NCBI GenBank assembly: GCA_020720945.1
Contig: DYNR01000033.1
Coordinates: 1-13,713, forward strand
Source of the DNA: Chthoniobacter flavus
GTDB lineage: Bacteria; Verrucomicrobiota; Verrucomicrobiia; Chthoniobacterales; DYNR01
Length of the DNA stretch: 13,713 nucleotides
Reading direction: 5' to 3'
Below, piece by piece: positions 5,973-13,713 of the stretch (position 1 is its first letter; every line of letters begins with the position of its first letter). The position numbers were made by a program, and so were the translations under genes. The notes beneath the pieces were generated by a model. The model worked only from the letters and a program-made list of their open reading frames with translations, did not search any database and was not told the DNA's origin.

Positions 5973-6779
5973 ATGCAAAACCGCATCGATGCCGTTTTTG
6001 AACGCCTCAAACAGCAAAACCGCAAAGCTCTCGTCGCTTACATTACTGGCGGTGACCCCGACTTGCCTCGTTCCTTTGAAGTGGCCGCAGCCATTGCCGA
6101 GGCGGGAGCGGATCTGTTGGAAATAGGGGTTCCTTTTTCTGATCCTTTGGCGGATGGTCCGACCATTCAAGCGGCGGCAGGGCGGGCGCTCGCTTCCGGT
6201 TCTACCGTCCCGTCCTTGCTTGCACACCTGCGGGAGTTCCGTAAAAAAAGCCAAGTCCCAGTCGTTCTCTTCACTTACCTGAACCCGATCTTCGTTTATG
6301 GTTACGAAAAATTCGTCCGCGATGCCTGCGAGGCGGGAGCCGACGGCCTGTTAATTTTGGACTTGCCTCCCGACGAAGCGGCACGGAATCAAGACTTGAG
6401 TTTGCAGCACGGGCTTCACCCGATCCAGCTCATCGCGCCTACGACCCCGGAATCTCGCGTCGCACAAATCGCGGCTTCTGCCCGTGGTTTCATCTACTAT
6501 GTTTCCCGTGAGGGCGTGACGGGGGAACGCCAAGAACTCGCTTCTACGATTGGGGACGGCGTTGCCTTGATCCGCAAATACTCCTCCCTTCCCGTCTGCG
6601 TCGGGTTCGGCGTTTCCTCGCCAGACCAAGCGGCGGAAGTCGCCCGCCAGTCCGACGGCGCGGTCGTCGGCAGCGCGTTCGTCCGAAAAATCGCGGAACT
6701 CTCCAGTTCGCCTTCCCTGCCTTCGGACATCCACGATTTCGTAAAACCTTTTGCCGATGCCGTTCACGCATCGCTTTGA
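5973..6779 (+). CDS. trpA: Tryptophan synthase alpha chain
   Basis: TrpA cleaves indole-3-glycerol phosphate to glyceraldehyde 3-phosphate and indole, which is channelled to TrpB in the cytoplasmic alpha2-beta2 complex. At 268 residues the length is standard. The signature LLEIGVPFSDPLADGPTIQ carries catalytic Glu50 and Asp61. YITGGDPD at 23-30, FTYLNPIFVYG, the mobile loop YYVSREGVTGER and the phosphate-binding GFGVSSPDQ are all present, so the enzyme looks intact. The ATG is preceded by a pyrimidine-rich stretch without a Shine-Dalgarno. It lies 44 bp after the secreted-protein gene and 28 bp before the DUF4870 gene. No trpB or other trp gene is in the window, which is unusual because trpA normally follows trpB. 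Confidence 0.96.
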   Translation: MQNRIDAVFERLKQQNRKALVAYITGGDPDLPRSFEVAAAIAEAGADLLEIGVPFSDPLADGPTIQAAAGRALASGSTVPSLLAHLREFRKKSQVPVVLFTYLNPIFVYGYEKFVRDACEAGADGLLILDLPPDEAARNQDLSLQHGLHPIQLIAPTTPESRVAQIAASARGFIYYVSREGVTGERQELASTIGDGVALIRKYSSLPVCVGFGVSSPDQAAEVARQSDGAVVGSAFVRKIAELSSSPSLPSDIHDFVKPFADAVHASL

Positions 6780-6807
6780 TAAACCGCCGATCTTCCTTCA
6801 ACAAACC

Positions 6808-7266
6808 ATGACAAACCAAACACCCGAAATTCCACCCGCTCCGCCAACTCCTCCTTTTCCCTCAGGCAATCAACAAAACCAAGGCAACCAACCACTTGCA
6901 TCTGTTATGAAAACTTCTCAATGGGCTATTATTTTTCACCTCAGCGGATTTCTCGGGCTCATCGCCCCCATTCCTTTGGTCAACATCCTCGCACCACTCG
7001 TTCTCTGGCTCATGAAAAAAGCGGATTCTCCCGAGCTTGACGCAGTAGGGAAAGAAGTCCTCAATTTTCAGATTTCCTATTTCATTTACACCATTGCTCT
7101 CGGGGTCATCGGCTCCATTCTCACCATCATCCTTGTCGGCTTTTTGCTTTACCTGCTCATTCCTGTCGTGGTTGTCGCATGGATTGTTTTGATGATTATC
7201 GCGGCGGTTAAAACAAGCAACGGCGAGGCGTATCGCTACCCGTTGACCATTCGTTTTCTCGCCTGA
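6808..7266 (+). CDS. DUF4870-type small membrane protein
   Basis: This 152-residue protein has a Pro/Gln/Asn-rich cytoplasmic N-terminus (residues 5-30) and three or four hydrophobic helices at about 38-70, 88-112 and 112-134. The order is typical of DUF4870 (Tic20-like) proteins: a helix ending with Pro-x-Pro, a hydrophilic turn, DAVGKEVLNFQIS, a long hydrophobic pair, then AVKTSNGEAYRYPLTIRF at the C-terminus. The function of the family is not established. The start at 6808 was chosen because upstream in-frame Met codons (6751) overlap trpA and add an unrelated tail. It may share a transcript with trpA and the downstream ABC fusion. Confidence 0.8.
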   Translation: MTNQTPEIPPAPPTPPFPSGNQQNQGNQPLASVMKTSQWAIIFHLSGFLGLIAPIPLVNILAPLVLWLMKKADSPELDAVGKEVLNFQISYFIYTIALGVIGSILTIILVGFLLYLLIPVVVVAWIVLMIIAAVKTSNGEAYRYPLTIRFLA

Positions 7267-7277
7267 TTTCCTGTTTT

Positions 7278-7310
7278 TTTCTTTCTTTCTCGGAGGGAGG
7301 AAAAAAGAAA
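7278..7310 (+). promoter_or_regulatory. Hairpin covering a Shine-Dalgarno before a five-codon mini-ORF
   Basis: TTTCTTTCTTTCTC (7278-7291) can pair with GAGGAAAAAAGAAA (7297-7310) with one mismatch and one G-U pair, leaving GGAGG in the loop. The loop and right arm contain GGAGGGAGG, the strongest ribosome site in the plus-strand half. Nine bases after it is ATG 7310, which opens MASH and a TGA (7325-7327) directly followed by ATG 7328 of the ABC gene, in the same frame. The fold could hide the ribosome site, and reinitiation at the adjacent ATG could control the big gene. Confidence 0.4.
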
Positions 7311-7327
7311 TGGCAGCATCGCATTGA

Positions 7328-10300
7328 ATGAATAAATCGACGAAAGGAGGCACCCTGCAAGCCGCGCTGGAGACTGCCATGCGCGGTCTATCCTCGCTTT
7401 TGCGCCCTCCTGTTCGTTGGTTGCGCCGTCTCCGCCGGCAACCGGTTCCCGTCACCGACACCAGTCGCCTCCTTGCCACCCTCATCCAAGTTTTCGCTGC
7501 GTTTACGAACTTGGACGAAACGGTGATCGAAGAGGAAATCGACTTGAGCCTCGGCTTCCTGCGCTACGATTACCCGGATGCCGTTTATACCGAGCTCCGC
7601 AAACTTTTTCGCCAGGCTCTCCACGAACAGCAAGACCTCGATGCCATCGCCCGCAAGCTCGCTTCCGAGCTTTCCGAGGAGCGCAAACTGATGCTCGGCA
7701 TCCAGCTTTACGACTTGATCGCCCGCTCCGGCCTCAAGTCTCCCTCGATTCTTGCCTACTATTCTTTCATGTCGAATCTAGGCATGACCAGCCAGGCCAT
7801 CGACATCGTCTATCAGCTCACCGCAAAAGAAAGCGCGCCGATTCCCATTTACGAGTCCGGGCAATCTCCCCTGGAAACCCTAAGTCTCGGTGCCGCAGAT
7901 CAATCCGATGTCGCGATGAAAGGCTTTCAATCCGGGGAAACAATCCAGGCTTACCGCTACCACGACCTCATGCTGGTAAAGAATTTTACCCGCCGCAACT
8001 TCATCATCCAAGGTCGCCTCGTGCAGCCAAATGACATCGGGCGCATCTACGCCCACCAACGCCTCGTCTGCGACGACCAAGTCATCACCCACCAAGACCT
8101 CGTTTTCTACTTCAACGCGAAAAAAAATGTTTCCCAGATCCATGTTTTCATTTCGCTCAACAGCAACAACGAAGTCGATTTGTCAAAAACACGGGAGCGC
8201 GACAGTTGCATGGAAGTTGTTTTCGGGCTGAAAGTCCGGGTCATCGCTTTGAAAAATGTCAACGCGTCCTTGCGGGAGACACGCCTCGATGCCGGCGCGC
8301 AAGCCGAAGCCACGCTGGAAGATAAAATCGTTTTTTTCAACCACAACGAACTCACTCTCGACGATCTCCGCCGCCGCGCCCGCACCTTCAGCCGCCGTTT
8401 TTCGCTCCGCGCTTCAAAGTCCGAATACCTCGTTTCGAACCAGACTTCTTTGCTCGGAGACGGGGATATCCTTCTCTCTCCCGGAATCGGTGGCGATGTC
8501 CTTCTGAAAATCGAGTGCGATTACGAAAAGAAAGTGGGGAAAGTCACTGTCCTTCAAGCGGATCGCCCGATTGTAGTCCGGGGCACCCCGGTCCGCAATT
8601 CCGCGCTGTTGGAAGACGGCGACACCATCCGCATCGATGCCGCGCAACTCCTCCGCTGCAACTTCTCCGACCGCCTCATCGAAGAGGAACGCAACATCGT
8701 CCGCTCACTGGAAGTCCGCGACCTTTCCTGCCGTTTCCGCAATGGTGAGACGGCCCTAGAGTCGATTTCTTTTTCCGCTCTCCGCGGCGAAATGATTTGC
8801 GTCATGGGTGCCAGCGGGTGCGGCAAGAGCACGCTTCTCAAAACCCTTTCCGGGCAGTTCCGCCCGATCTCGGGCGAAGTCCTTTTCAACAACCGTTCGC
8901 TTTACGGGCACTTCGAGGAGCTCAAAAAATATGTCGCTTACATCCCGCAATTCGATGCCTTCGACGAACATTTGACCATCGAAGAGAATCTCGAATACGC
9001 CGCCGCCATCCGGTCCCCGCATTTGAGCCGACGCGAGAGGACCCGCCGCATCGATGCGAAGTTGGCGGAGCTTGGCCTAAACGAGCGGCGCGGCAGCGTC
9101 GTTGGCTCCCCCCACAAAAAAACCTTGAGCGGCGGCGAGCGCAAACGCCTGAACATCGGTCTCGACATGATCGGTTCGGCGGACATTTATCTTTTTGACG
9201 AACCGACCAGCGGGCTTTCCTCCAAAGACTCCGAGCATGTCATAGAAATCATCCGTTCCCTTTCGAATAACAAGATCGCCCTCGTCACCATCCACCAGCC
9301 CAGCTCCAAGCTCTTCGGGATGTTCCAAAAAGTCATTCTGCTGGACAAAGGCGGGAAGCTCGTTTTCTTTGGGACGACGGAAGAAGCTCTCACTTATTTT
9401 GCGCAAGCCGAACACCAGCAACAGTTTGGGACTAGCTTGGGCACTTGCCCCGCGTGCGGCTCCAGCCGTCCGGAGTTCATTTTCGATGTTTTAGAAACCC
9501 CTCTCCGCGACCTCGGCGGCGACATTATTTACGAAGAGAACAACCGGGGTCAACTCGTGCCTGCCCGCCGGTTTTCCCCCGAGTATTGGCGCGACCGTTA
9601 CGAGGCGTGGCGGCTGTTTAAGGAGGTCAAGTCGGGGGCGCCAGTCACCAGGGAAAAGGAGCCATCCCAAACTTCTCGCCCCGCCGAGCGGAAGCCGATT
9701 TCTTTCCGCTGGCGGGAAGAGTTTTTCCAGTTTTACATCCTCCTCGCCCGCTCGTTTGTCAGCAAGCTCCGCAACGAGGCGAACCTCCTCATCACCCTCA
9801 TCATGGCTCCTCTTTTGGCCTTGCTGATCGGTGCCGTCCTCCATTACTCGGAATCCAGCACCTACGATTTCGCGTCCGCTTTCCACATTCCCGCATACCT
9901 TTTCTTGTCCATCGTCGTCGCCATGTTCCTCGGTTTGACCAACAGCGTGGATGACATTATCCACGACCGGCCCGTGCTGATCCGGGAGCGGAACCTGAAT
10001 GTCCGCATCGGTTACTATGTTTGCGCTAAAGTCCTTTCACTGAGTTTCTTTGCCGCGATTCAGTGCCTCCTTTTTTCGTGGATCGGCAACTGGATTCTCG
10101 CCGTCCGGGGGTTCACTTTCCCGATGTTTTACTACCTTTTTTTGACGGCGTTGAGCGGCATCGCCATCGGGTTGCTTCTTTCTTCCCTAGTTTCTGAAAG
10201 CAAGACTGCCGTGCTCCTCATCCCCGCCGTTTTTATCCCGCAAATCATCTTGGGAGGCTCTTTCATCAAGTATGAGGAAATGAACCGCAACTTGGATGTC

Positions 10301-10924
10301 GCCTACGCTTTCCAGGCGTGGTTCGAGCGGCATCCGGAAACCGCCATGCAGCCCCAGAGCGAGCTGAAAGTCCCTCTCATCTGCGAGTTTAACCCCATGC
10401 GCTGGAGCTACGAAGCCATCATTTTCGCCCAAGCAAAACTCAACCCCCTGACTTTCCGGCAAAAGAAAATCCAGACCCAAATCCGCCGCTTGGTTTCCAA
10501 CCGCCACCTTTCCGAAGAACAGGAAAACCGCCTCGACGACCTCAAAGAATTGCTGGCGATTCTTTCCGGTCTCGAAGCCTCTTCCCCCCGGCAAATGGAC
10601 GGCCTGTTGCGGGCGGTGGACGGCGTCATTGCTGGTGCCCCCCTCGACCGTTCGGCTTTTGATGATTCTTCCCCCGGTTTTACGGCAGAACAACTGTTCG
10701 TGAACCGCAAGGTCGTGGACTTGGTCAGCAAGGCGGAAATGGAACAATCCGATTACAGGGAGTCCCGCCACCAGAATGTTTTCTTTGGGCCGATGAAGGA
10801 ATACTTCGGGATCCGCTCGGACATTTTGACTTTCAACGGTTGCGTCCTCCTCTTTTCGAGTTGCGGTCTTTTCTTCCTGCTTTACATCATCTTGCGTGTC
10901 CAACTCCGCAGCAAACGCACCTAA
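7328..10924 (+). CDS. TerB-like / FHA-like / ABC ATPase / ABC-2 permease fusion
   Basis: This single-chain half-transporter has 1198 residues. An Arg-rich start (26-37) leads into a helical TerB-like domain at about 45-135 (TNLDETVIEEEIDLSLGFL, LSEERKLMLGIQLYDLIARSG). A beta-rich region at about 190-460 has FHA-like pieces (LLGDGDILLS, LLEDGDTIRI); this part is less certain. The ATPase at 462-690 is complete: Walker A GASGCGKST with Lys500, signature LSGGE at 600-604, Walker B IYLFDE with Glu625, and switch His656 in TIHQPS. It is ABCG-like, followed by a linker with a CPAC pair near 705 and an ABC-2 permease with helices near 817, 856, 895, 930, 960 and 1169. Residues about 990-1160 form a long soluble stretch before the last helix. 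It probably dimerises in the inner membrane; the substrate is unknown. A five-codon mini-ORF precedes the start. Confidence 0.88.
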   Translation: MNKSTKGGTLQAALETAMRGLSSLLRPPVRWLRRLRRQPVPVTDTSRLLATLIQVFAAFTNLDETVIEEEIDLSLGFLRYDYPDAVYTELRKLFRQALHEQQDLDAIARKLASELSEERKLMLGIQLYDLIARSGLKSPSILAYYSFMSNLGMTSQAIDIVYQLTAKESAPIPIYESGQSPLETLSLGAADQSDVAMKGFQSGETIQAYRYHDLMLVKNFTRRNFIIQGRLVQPNDIGRIYAHQRLVCDDQVITHQDLVFYFNAKKNVSQIHVFISLNSNNEVDLSKTRERDSCMEVVFGLKVRVIALKNVNASLRETRLDAGAQAEATLEDKIVFFNHNELTLDDLRRRARTFSRRFSLRASKSEYLVSNQTSLLGDGDILLSPGIGGDVLLKIECDYEKKVGKVTVLQADRPIVVRGTPVRNSALLEDGDTIRIDAAQLLRCNFSDRLIEEERNIVRSLEVRDLSCRFRNGETALESISFSALRGEMICVMGASGCGKSTLLKTLSGQFRPISGEVLFNNRSLYGHFEELKKYVAYIPQFDAFDEHLTIEENLEYAAAIRSPHLSRRERTRRIDAKLAELGLNERRGSVVGSPHKKTLSGGERKRLNIGLDMIGSADIYLFDEPTSGLSSKDSEHVIEIIRSLSNNKIALVTIHQPSSKLFGMFQKVILLDKGGKLVFFGTTEEALTYFAQAEHQQQFGTSLGTCPACGSSRPEFIFDVLETPLRDLGGDIIYEENNRGQLVPARRFSPEYWRDRYEAWRLFKEVKSGAPVTREKEPSQTSRPAERKPISFRWREEFFQFYILLARSFVSKLRNEANLLITLIMAPLLALLIGAVLHYSESSTYDFASAFHIPAYLFLSIVVAMFLGLTNSVDDIIHDRPVLIRERNLNVRIGYYVCAKVLSLSFFAAIQCLLFSWIGNWILAVRGFTFPMFYYLFLTALSGIAIGLLLSSLVSESKTAVLLIPAVFIPQIILGGSFIKYEEMNRNLDVAYAFQAWFERHPETAMQPQSELKVPLICEFNPMRWSYEAIIFAQAKLNPLTFRQKKIQTQIRRLVSNRHLSEEQENRLDDLKELLAILSGLEASSPRQMDGLLRAVDGVIAGAPLDRSAFDDSSPGFTAEQLFVNRKVVDLVSKAEMEQSDYRESRHQNVFFGPMKEYFGIRSDILTFNGCVLLFSSCGLFFLLYIILRVQLRSKRT

Positions 10925-10945
10925 TTTTTTCCCCCATTGATTTTC

Positions 10946-13114
10946 ATGATCCCCGATGATTCAGAAGGTTTGATTCCTCCGCCGCCCGCTTCCTCTCTTG
11001 TTTCGGCAGAAGACATAGCAGATTTTCTCGCGTGCCCAGAAGACATTGCCGAGGCCATCCGCAGCGCGAACGACCTGGCCCGCAAAGAGGCGGCCGCCAA
11101 CATCGCAAAAAGCGAGTTTCTCGCCAACATGAGCCACGAAATTCGCACCCCGATGAATGGCATCCTTGGCATGAATGGGCTTTTGCTGGACACGGATCTC
11201 ACGCCGCGCCAACGGCATTTTTCCGAAATGGTCCAGCGCAGCGCAGAAACGCTCCTCGACATCCTGAACGACATTCTCGATTTTTCGAAAATCGAAGCGG
11301 GAAAGCTGGAACTCGAATCCGTCGATTTTGACCTCGAACAAGTTTTGTCGGACACCTCTTGCCTTCTCGCCGTCCGCGCGGAAACAAAAAAAATCGAGCT
11401 CCTTTGGACGGTCGCCCGCGATGTGCCCGCCCGCCTGGTCGGAGACCCCGGTCGCCTCCGCCAAATTTTGAACAACCTCGGCAGCAACGCCGTCAAATTT
11501 ACCGACAAAGGAGAAGTCGCCATTTTTGTTTCCTTGGAAGAAGTTTCGGCGGATTCCGCGCTCCTGCGTTTTTCTGTCCGCGATACGGGCATAGGAATAC
11601 CCGAAGAAAAACAGGGGATTCTCTTCGACAAATTTTCTCAGGTCGATGTTTCCGTGACGCGCCGTTATGGTGGCACTGGTTTAGGGCTCGCCATTTCCAA
11701 ACAGCTCGCCGAGCTGATGGGTGGCTCCATCGGGGTTCTTTCTTCTCCTGGAAACGGTTCGGAATTTTGGTTCACCGTCCGTTTGGGGATTCCCGAAGCT
11801 GCCAGTTGCCCCTCTCCTGCACTCCCGCCCTCGTCTCTTGCAAACACGCCGATTTTGATTGTTGACGACAATGCGACCAACCGAGAAATCCTCCGCAACC
11901 GTTTGGAGTTGTGGGGTTTCCTTCCATCGGAAGCCTCTGGGGCGGCCGCGGCTCTCGTTTCCCTGCGCACCGCTGCAAAAAACGGGAACCCATTTCCTCT
12001 CGCCATTCTCGATATGCAAATGCCGGATGTCTCCGGTGAAGAGTTGGGCAAGCAGATCAAGGCCGACCCCGCCATCGCTTCCACCCGCATGATCATGATG
12101 CCTTCCGTCGGGTCCAACCAAGACGACTCCCATTTTTTTCAGCTCGGCTTCGATGACTTCACCACAAAACCCGTTCGCCCGAGCGACTTGCTGGACTCCC
12201 TCAGCCGCGTTTTGTCTCGCCCTGCAGGTTCCCCTCCCGAATCCCTCCCGCCGCGCCGCGCCTCCGGTTTTTCGCTTGCCCCCGTCGCCCGCATTTCCAA
12301 CGCCCGCATTTCCAACGCCCTCATCCTTGTCGCCGAAGACAACCAGATCAACCAGCAAGTCGCCCTGGCCCTCCTCCGCAGGTGGGGCGTCCGCGCCGAT
12401 GGGGTTGCCACGGGACGGGAAGTCCTTTCCTCGCTCGAACTCGTCCCTTACGATCTCGTTTTCATGGATGTCCAGATGCCCGAACTCGATGGGTTTGAGG
12501 CGACGGCAGCCATCCGCCGCTCGCCGATTCCCGGGTTCCCGACGAATATTCCGATCATCGCCATGACCGCCCACGCGATGGCGGGCGACCGCGACCGTTG
12601 CCTTGCCGCAGGCATGAACGATTACATCCCCAAACCGATTACCGCTCCCTCGCTCGAAGGCATTTTGGAAAAATGGCTCCCGAAAGCCCTCGGTGTCCCG
12701 GTGCAAGCGCCCCCGCCGCCGCCCCCGAAAAAGAAGTTTGTATCCCATTCAAAAAAAACGACTTCCATCCTTCCTCCCGCTTATTCTTTCTTGGAAAACA
12801 TGGGAGGGATTCCATCTCTTTGCGCGGAAATTATCCAGACAGGAATCGGCGAGGCATCCAACCACATCCCCGACATCCAGCAGATGATCCGCCAAGGCGA
12901 TTTGGACATGGCGGCAAAACTCCTGCACGCGTTTCGCGGGAGCGCATTGACCCTCGGAGCCGATTCGTTAGCACCCCTCCTCACGGAAATGGAAGAGCTT
13001 TGTGTCGCAGGAAACGCCGCAGGTGCCGAGGCACTCCTCCCCGATTTCTCCGTGCAATCCGGCATTTTCATCAACGACATGGACCACCTCCTCAACGAAT
13101 TTTTATCGATGTGA
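10946..13114 (+). CDS. Soluble hybrid histidine kinase (HisKA-HATPase-REC-REC-HPt)
   Basis: This is a multistep phosphorelay protein of 722 residues. Phospho-accepting His64 lies in NMSHEIRTPMNG. The ATP-binding domain has its N box (LNNLGSNAVKF), DTGIGIP, FDKFSQVD and GGTGLGL. Receiver 1 starts at ILIVDDN and has Asp356 in LDMQMPD and Lys in TKPV. Receiver 2 starts at ILVAEDN and has Asp508 in FMDVQMPELDG and Lys in PKPI. A Pro-rich linker leads to a C-terminal HPt domain with His661 in LLHAFRGSALTLGA. All relay residues are present. Only about 60 residues precede the His box, with no membrane helix and no PAS or other sensor domain, so the signal must come through a partner. The start is ATG 10946, 21 bp after the ABC gene; a TTG at 10937 is possible. 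There is no Shine-Dalgarno. No response regulator with a DNA-binding domain is in view. Confidence 0.93.
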   Translation: MIPDDSEGLIPPPPASSLVSAEDIADFLACPEDIAEAIRSANDLARKEAAANIAKSEFLANMSHEIRTPMNGILGMNGLLLDTDLTPRQRHFSEMVQRSAETLLDILNDILDFSKIEAGKLELESVDFDLEQVLSDTSCLLAVRAETKKIELLWTVARDVPARLVGDPGRLRQILNNLGSNAVKFTDKGEVAIFVSLEEVSADSALLRFSVRDTGIGIPEEKQGILFDKFSQVDVSVTRRYGGTGLGLAISKQLAELMGGSIGVLSSPGNGSEFWFTVRLGIPEAASCPSPALPPSSLANTPILIVDDNATNREILRNRLELWGFLPSEASGAAAALVSLRTAAKNGNPFPLAILDMQMPDVSGEELGKQIKADPAIASTRMIMMPSVGSNQDDSHFFQLGFDDFTTKPVRPSDLLDSLSRVLSRPAGSPPESLPPRRASGFSLAPVARISNARISNALILVAEDNQINQQVALALLRRWGVRADGVATGREVLSSLELVPYDLVFMDVQMPELDGFEATAAIRRSPIPGFPTNIPIIAMTAHAMAGDRDRCLAAGMNDYIPKPITAPSLEGILEKWLPKALGVPVQAPPPPPPKKKFVSHSKKTTSILPPAYSFLENMGGIPSLCAEIIQTGIGEASNHIPDIQQMIRQGDLDMAAKLLHAFRGSALTLGADSLAPLLTEMEELCVAGNAAGAEALLPDFSVQSGIFINDMDHLLNEFLSM
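12287..12316 (+). repeat. Perfect 15-bp tandem duplication in the kinase linker
   Basis: GCCCGCATTTCCAAC occurs twice back to back, encoding ARISN twice, between receiver 1 and receiver 2. It preserves the frame and lengthens the linker by five residues. Confidence 0.9.
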
Positions 13115-13713
13115 GCCTCTCGCAACTTTTTTCCGAAGCACCAGAAAACGGGGAGGCCCCGTTCTTGAGCGATTCGCTTCCCCCAGTCTTCGCTCGCCTT
13201 GCCGAGCGCATCGGGATCGAAAAACTCCGTGCCCGCCTCATCAAGCAATCCACCCATTCCGCAGGCCTCCGCCACCAGGGCGAGGGAGTCCTTTCGGTGG
13301 AACGCTTCATCCCCATCGATTCCCTGGTCACTTGGGGGCTCCGACTTTGTTGTTTGAGCAACCTCGGTCGCCATTTTGCCCAGAGCTTGCAGGTCGAACA
13401 CAACACGGTTGCGTCGCCCTCCGTTCCGCCACCTTTCGATGGTTTTCGCATCCTGCAACTCAGCGACCTCCACACCGATCTCGATACGGGCATACTTCCC
13501 GTTCTCGCCAAAGTTTTGCCGTCCGTCGAATACGATCTCGCCGTCATTACCGGCGATTACCGCAACGAAACCCTCGGCGATTTTGCTTCCTCCATCAGCG
13601 AAACCCAAAAAGTAATCCGGCTTCTCCGCCCTCCTGTCCTCGGGATTTTAGGGAACCACGATTTTTTGGAAATGGTTCCGGAGCTGGAAGATGCAGGGCT
13701 TTCTTTGCTTTTG
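13111..13713 (+). CDS. Metallophosphoesterase, 5' part (runs off the window)
   Basis: An open frame begins at GTG 13111, overlaps the kinase stop by four bases (GTGA), and stays open for 201 codons to the window edge. From residue 110 it follows the calcineurin-like phosphoesterase pattern: FDGFRILQLSDLHTD with metal ligands Asp119 and His121, VITGDYRN with Asp149, and LGILGNHDF with Asn182, His183 and Asp184. The remaining histidine ligands would lie beyond the edge. The approach GLRLCCLSNLGRH then PPPFDGFRILQLSDLH resembles YkuE/YaeI-like enzymes, but the first 100 residues lack the membrane helix usual there, so it is probably cytoplasmic. The overlap suggests translational coupling to the kinase. 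The substrate, which could be a nucleotide, lipid or protein phosphate, cannot be told. Confidence 0.85.
   Translation, partial: MSLSQLFSEAPENGEAPFLSDSLPPVFARLAERIGIEKLRARLIKQSTHSAGLRHQGEGVLSVERFIPIDSLVTWGLRLCCLSNLGRHFAQSLQVEHNTVASPSVPPPFDGFRILQLSDLHTDLDTGILPVLAKVLPSVEYDLAVITGDYRNETLGDFASSISETQKVIRLLRPPVLGILGNHDFLEMVPELEDAGLSLLL

Noticed and set aside
10187..10903. 238-codon minus-strand frame opposite the ABC permease
   Set aside because: It is antisense to membrane-helix coding sequence with no recognisable domain.
11681..12748. 355-codon minus-strand frame opposite the kinase
   Set aside because: It is a shadow of the GC-rich kinase gene with low-complexity Gly/Arg/Asp composition and no family signature.

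Overview
The window looks like chromosome of a Gram-negative bacterium. A lipoprotein signal on a glycoside hydrolase, a hybrid two-component kinase, Tyr/Phe-rich secreted proteins and many starts without a Shine-Dalgarno motif would fit the Verrucomicrobiota/PVC group. That placement is an impression from gene style, not a demonstrated assignment. Most of the window is moderately GC-rich; roughly positions 190-1950 are visibly AT-richer and look acquired.

Layout. (1) 1-2167 is an accessory block: two inverted copies of a 148/159-bp repeat (34-181 and 2009-2167), each with 16-bp perfect terminal inverted repeats, bracket a type IV AbiE-like toxin-antitoxin pair on the minus strand (abiEi antitoxin, then abiEii nucleotidyltransferase toxin). 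A 113-bp direct repeat (190-302 and 1838-1950) carries the abiEi promoter region and its first 13 codons, so the left copy is a broken second abiEi start. (2) 2006-5011 holds two minus-strand genes: a MATE-family exporter whose last 53 codons are exactly the right-hand repeat, and a GH1 beta-glucosidase-like lipoprotein. (3) From 5068 everything runs on the plus strand: an unrecognised secreted protein, tryptophan synthase alpha chain (trpA), a small DUF4870-type membrane protein, a 1198-residue TerB-like/ABC/ABC-2 fusion, a soluble hybrid histidine kinase with two receiver domains and an HPt domain, and the start of a metallophosphoesterase that runs off the right edge.

How the genes relate. 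The AbiE genes overlap and are probably translated together. The DUF4870 protein, ABC fusion, kinase and phosphoesterase are tightly packed (gaps of 61 and 21 bp, then a 4-base overlap), suggesting one transcript and possibly a membrane transporter/signalling module; the kinase has no sensor domain of its own, so its input must come from a partner. trpA stands without trpB and looks like an upstream passenger.

The most noteworthy observations are the repeat-bracketed toxin-antitoxin cassette, the repeat being used as coding sequence at the end of the MATE gene, an in-frame duplication of the catalytic motif in the AbiEii-like toxin, and a five-codon in-frame mini-ORF with a strong ribosome site and hairpin immediately before the ABC fusion.
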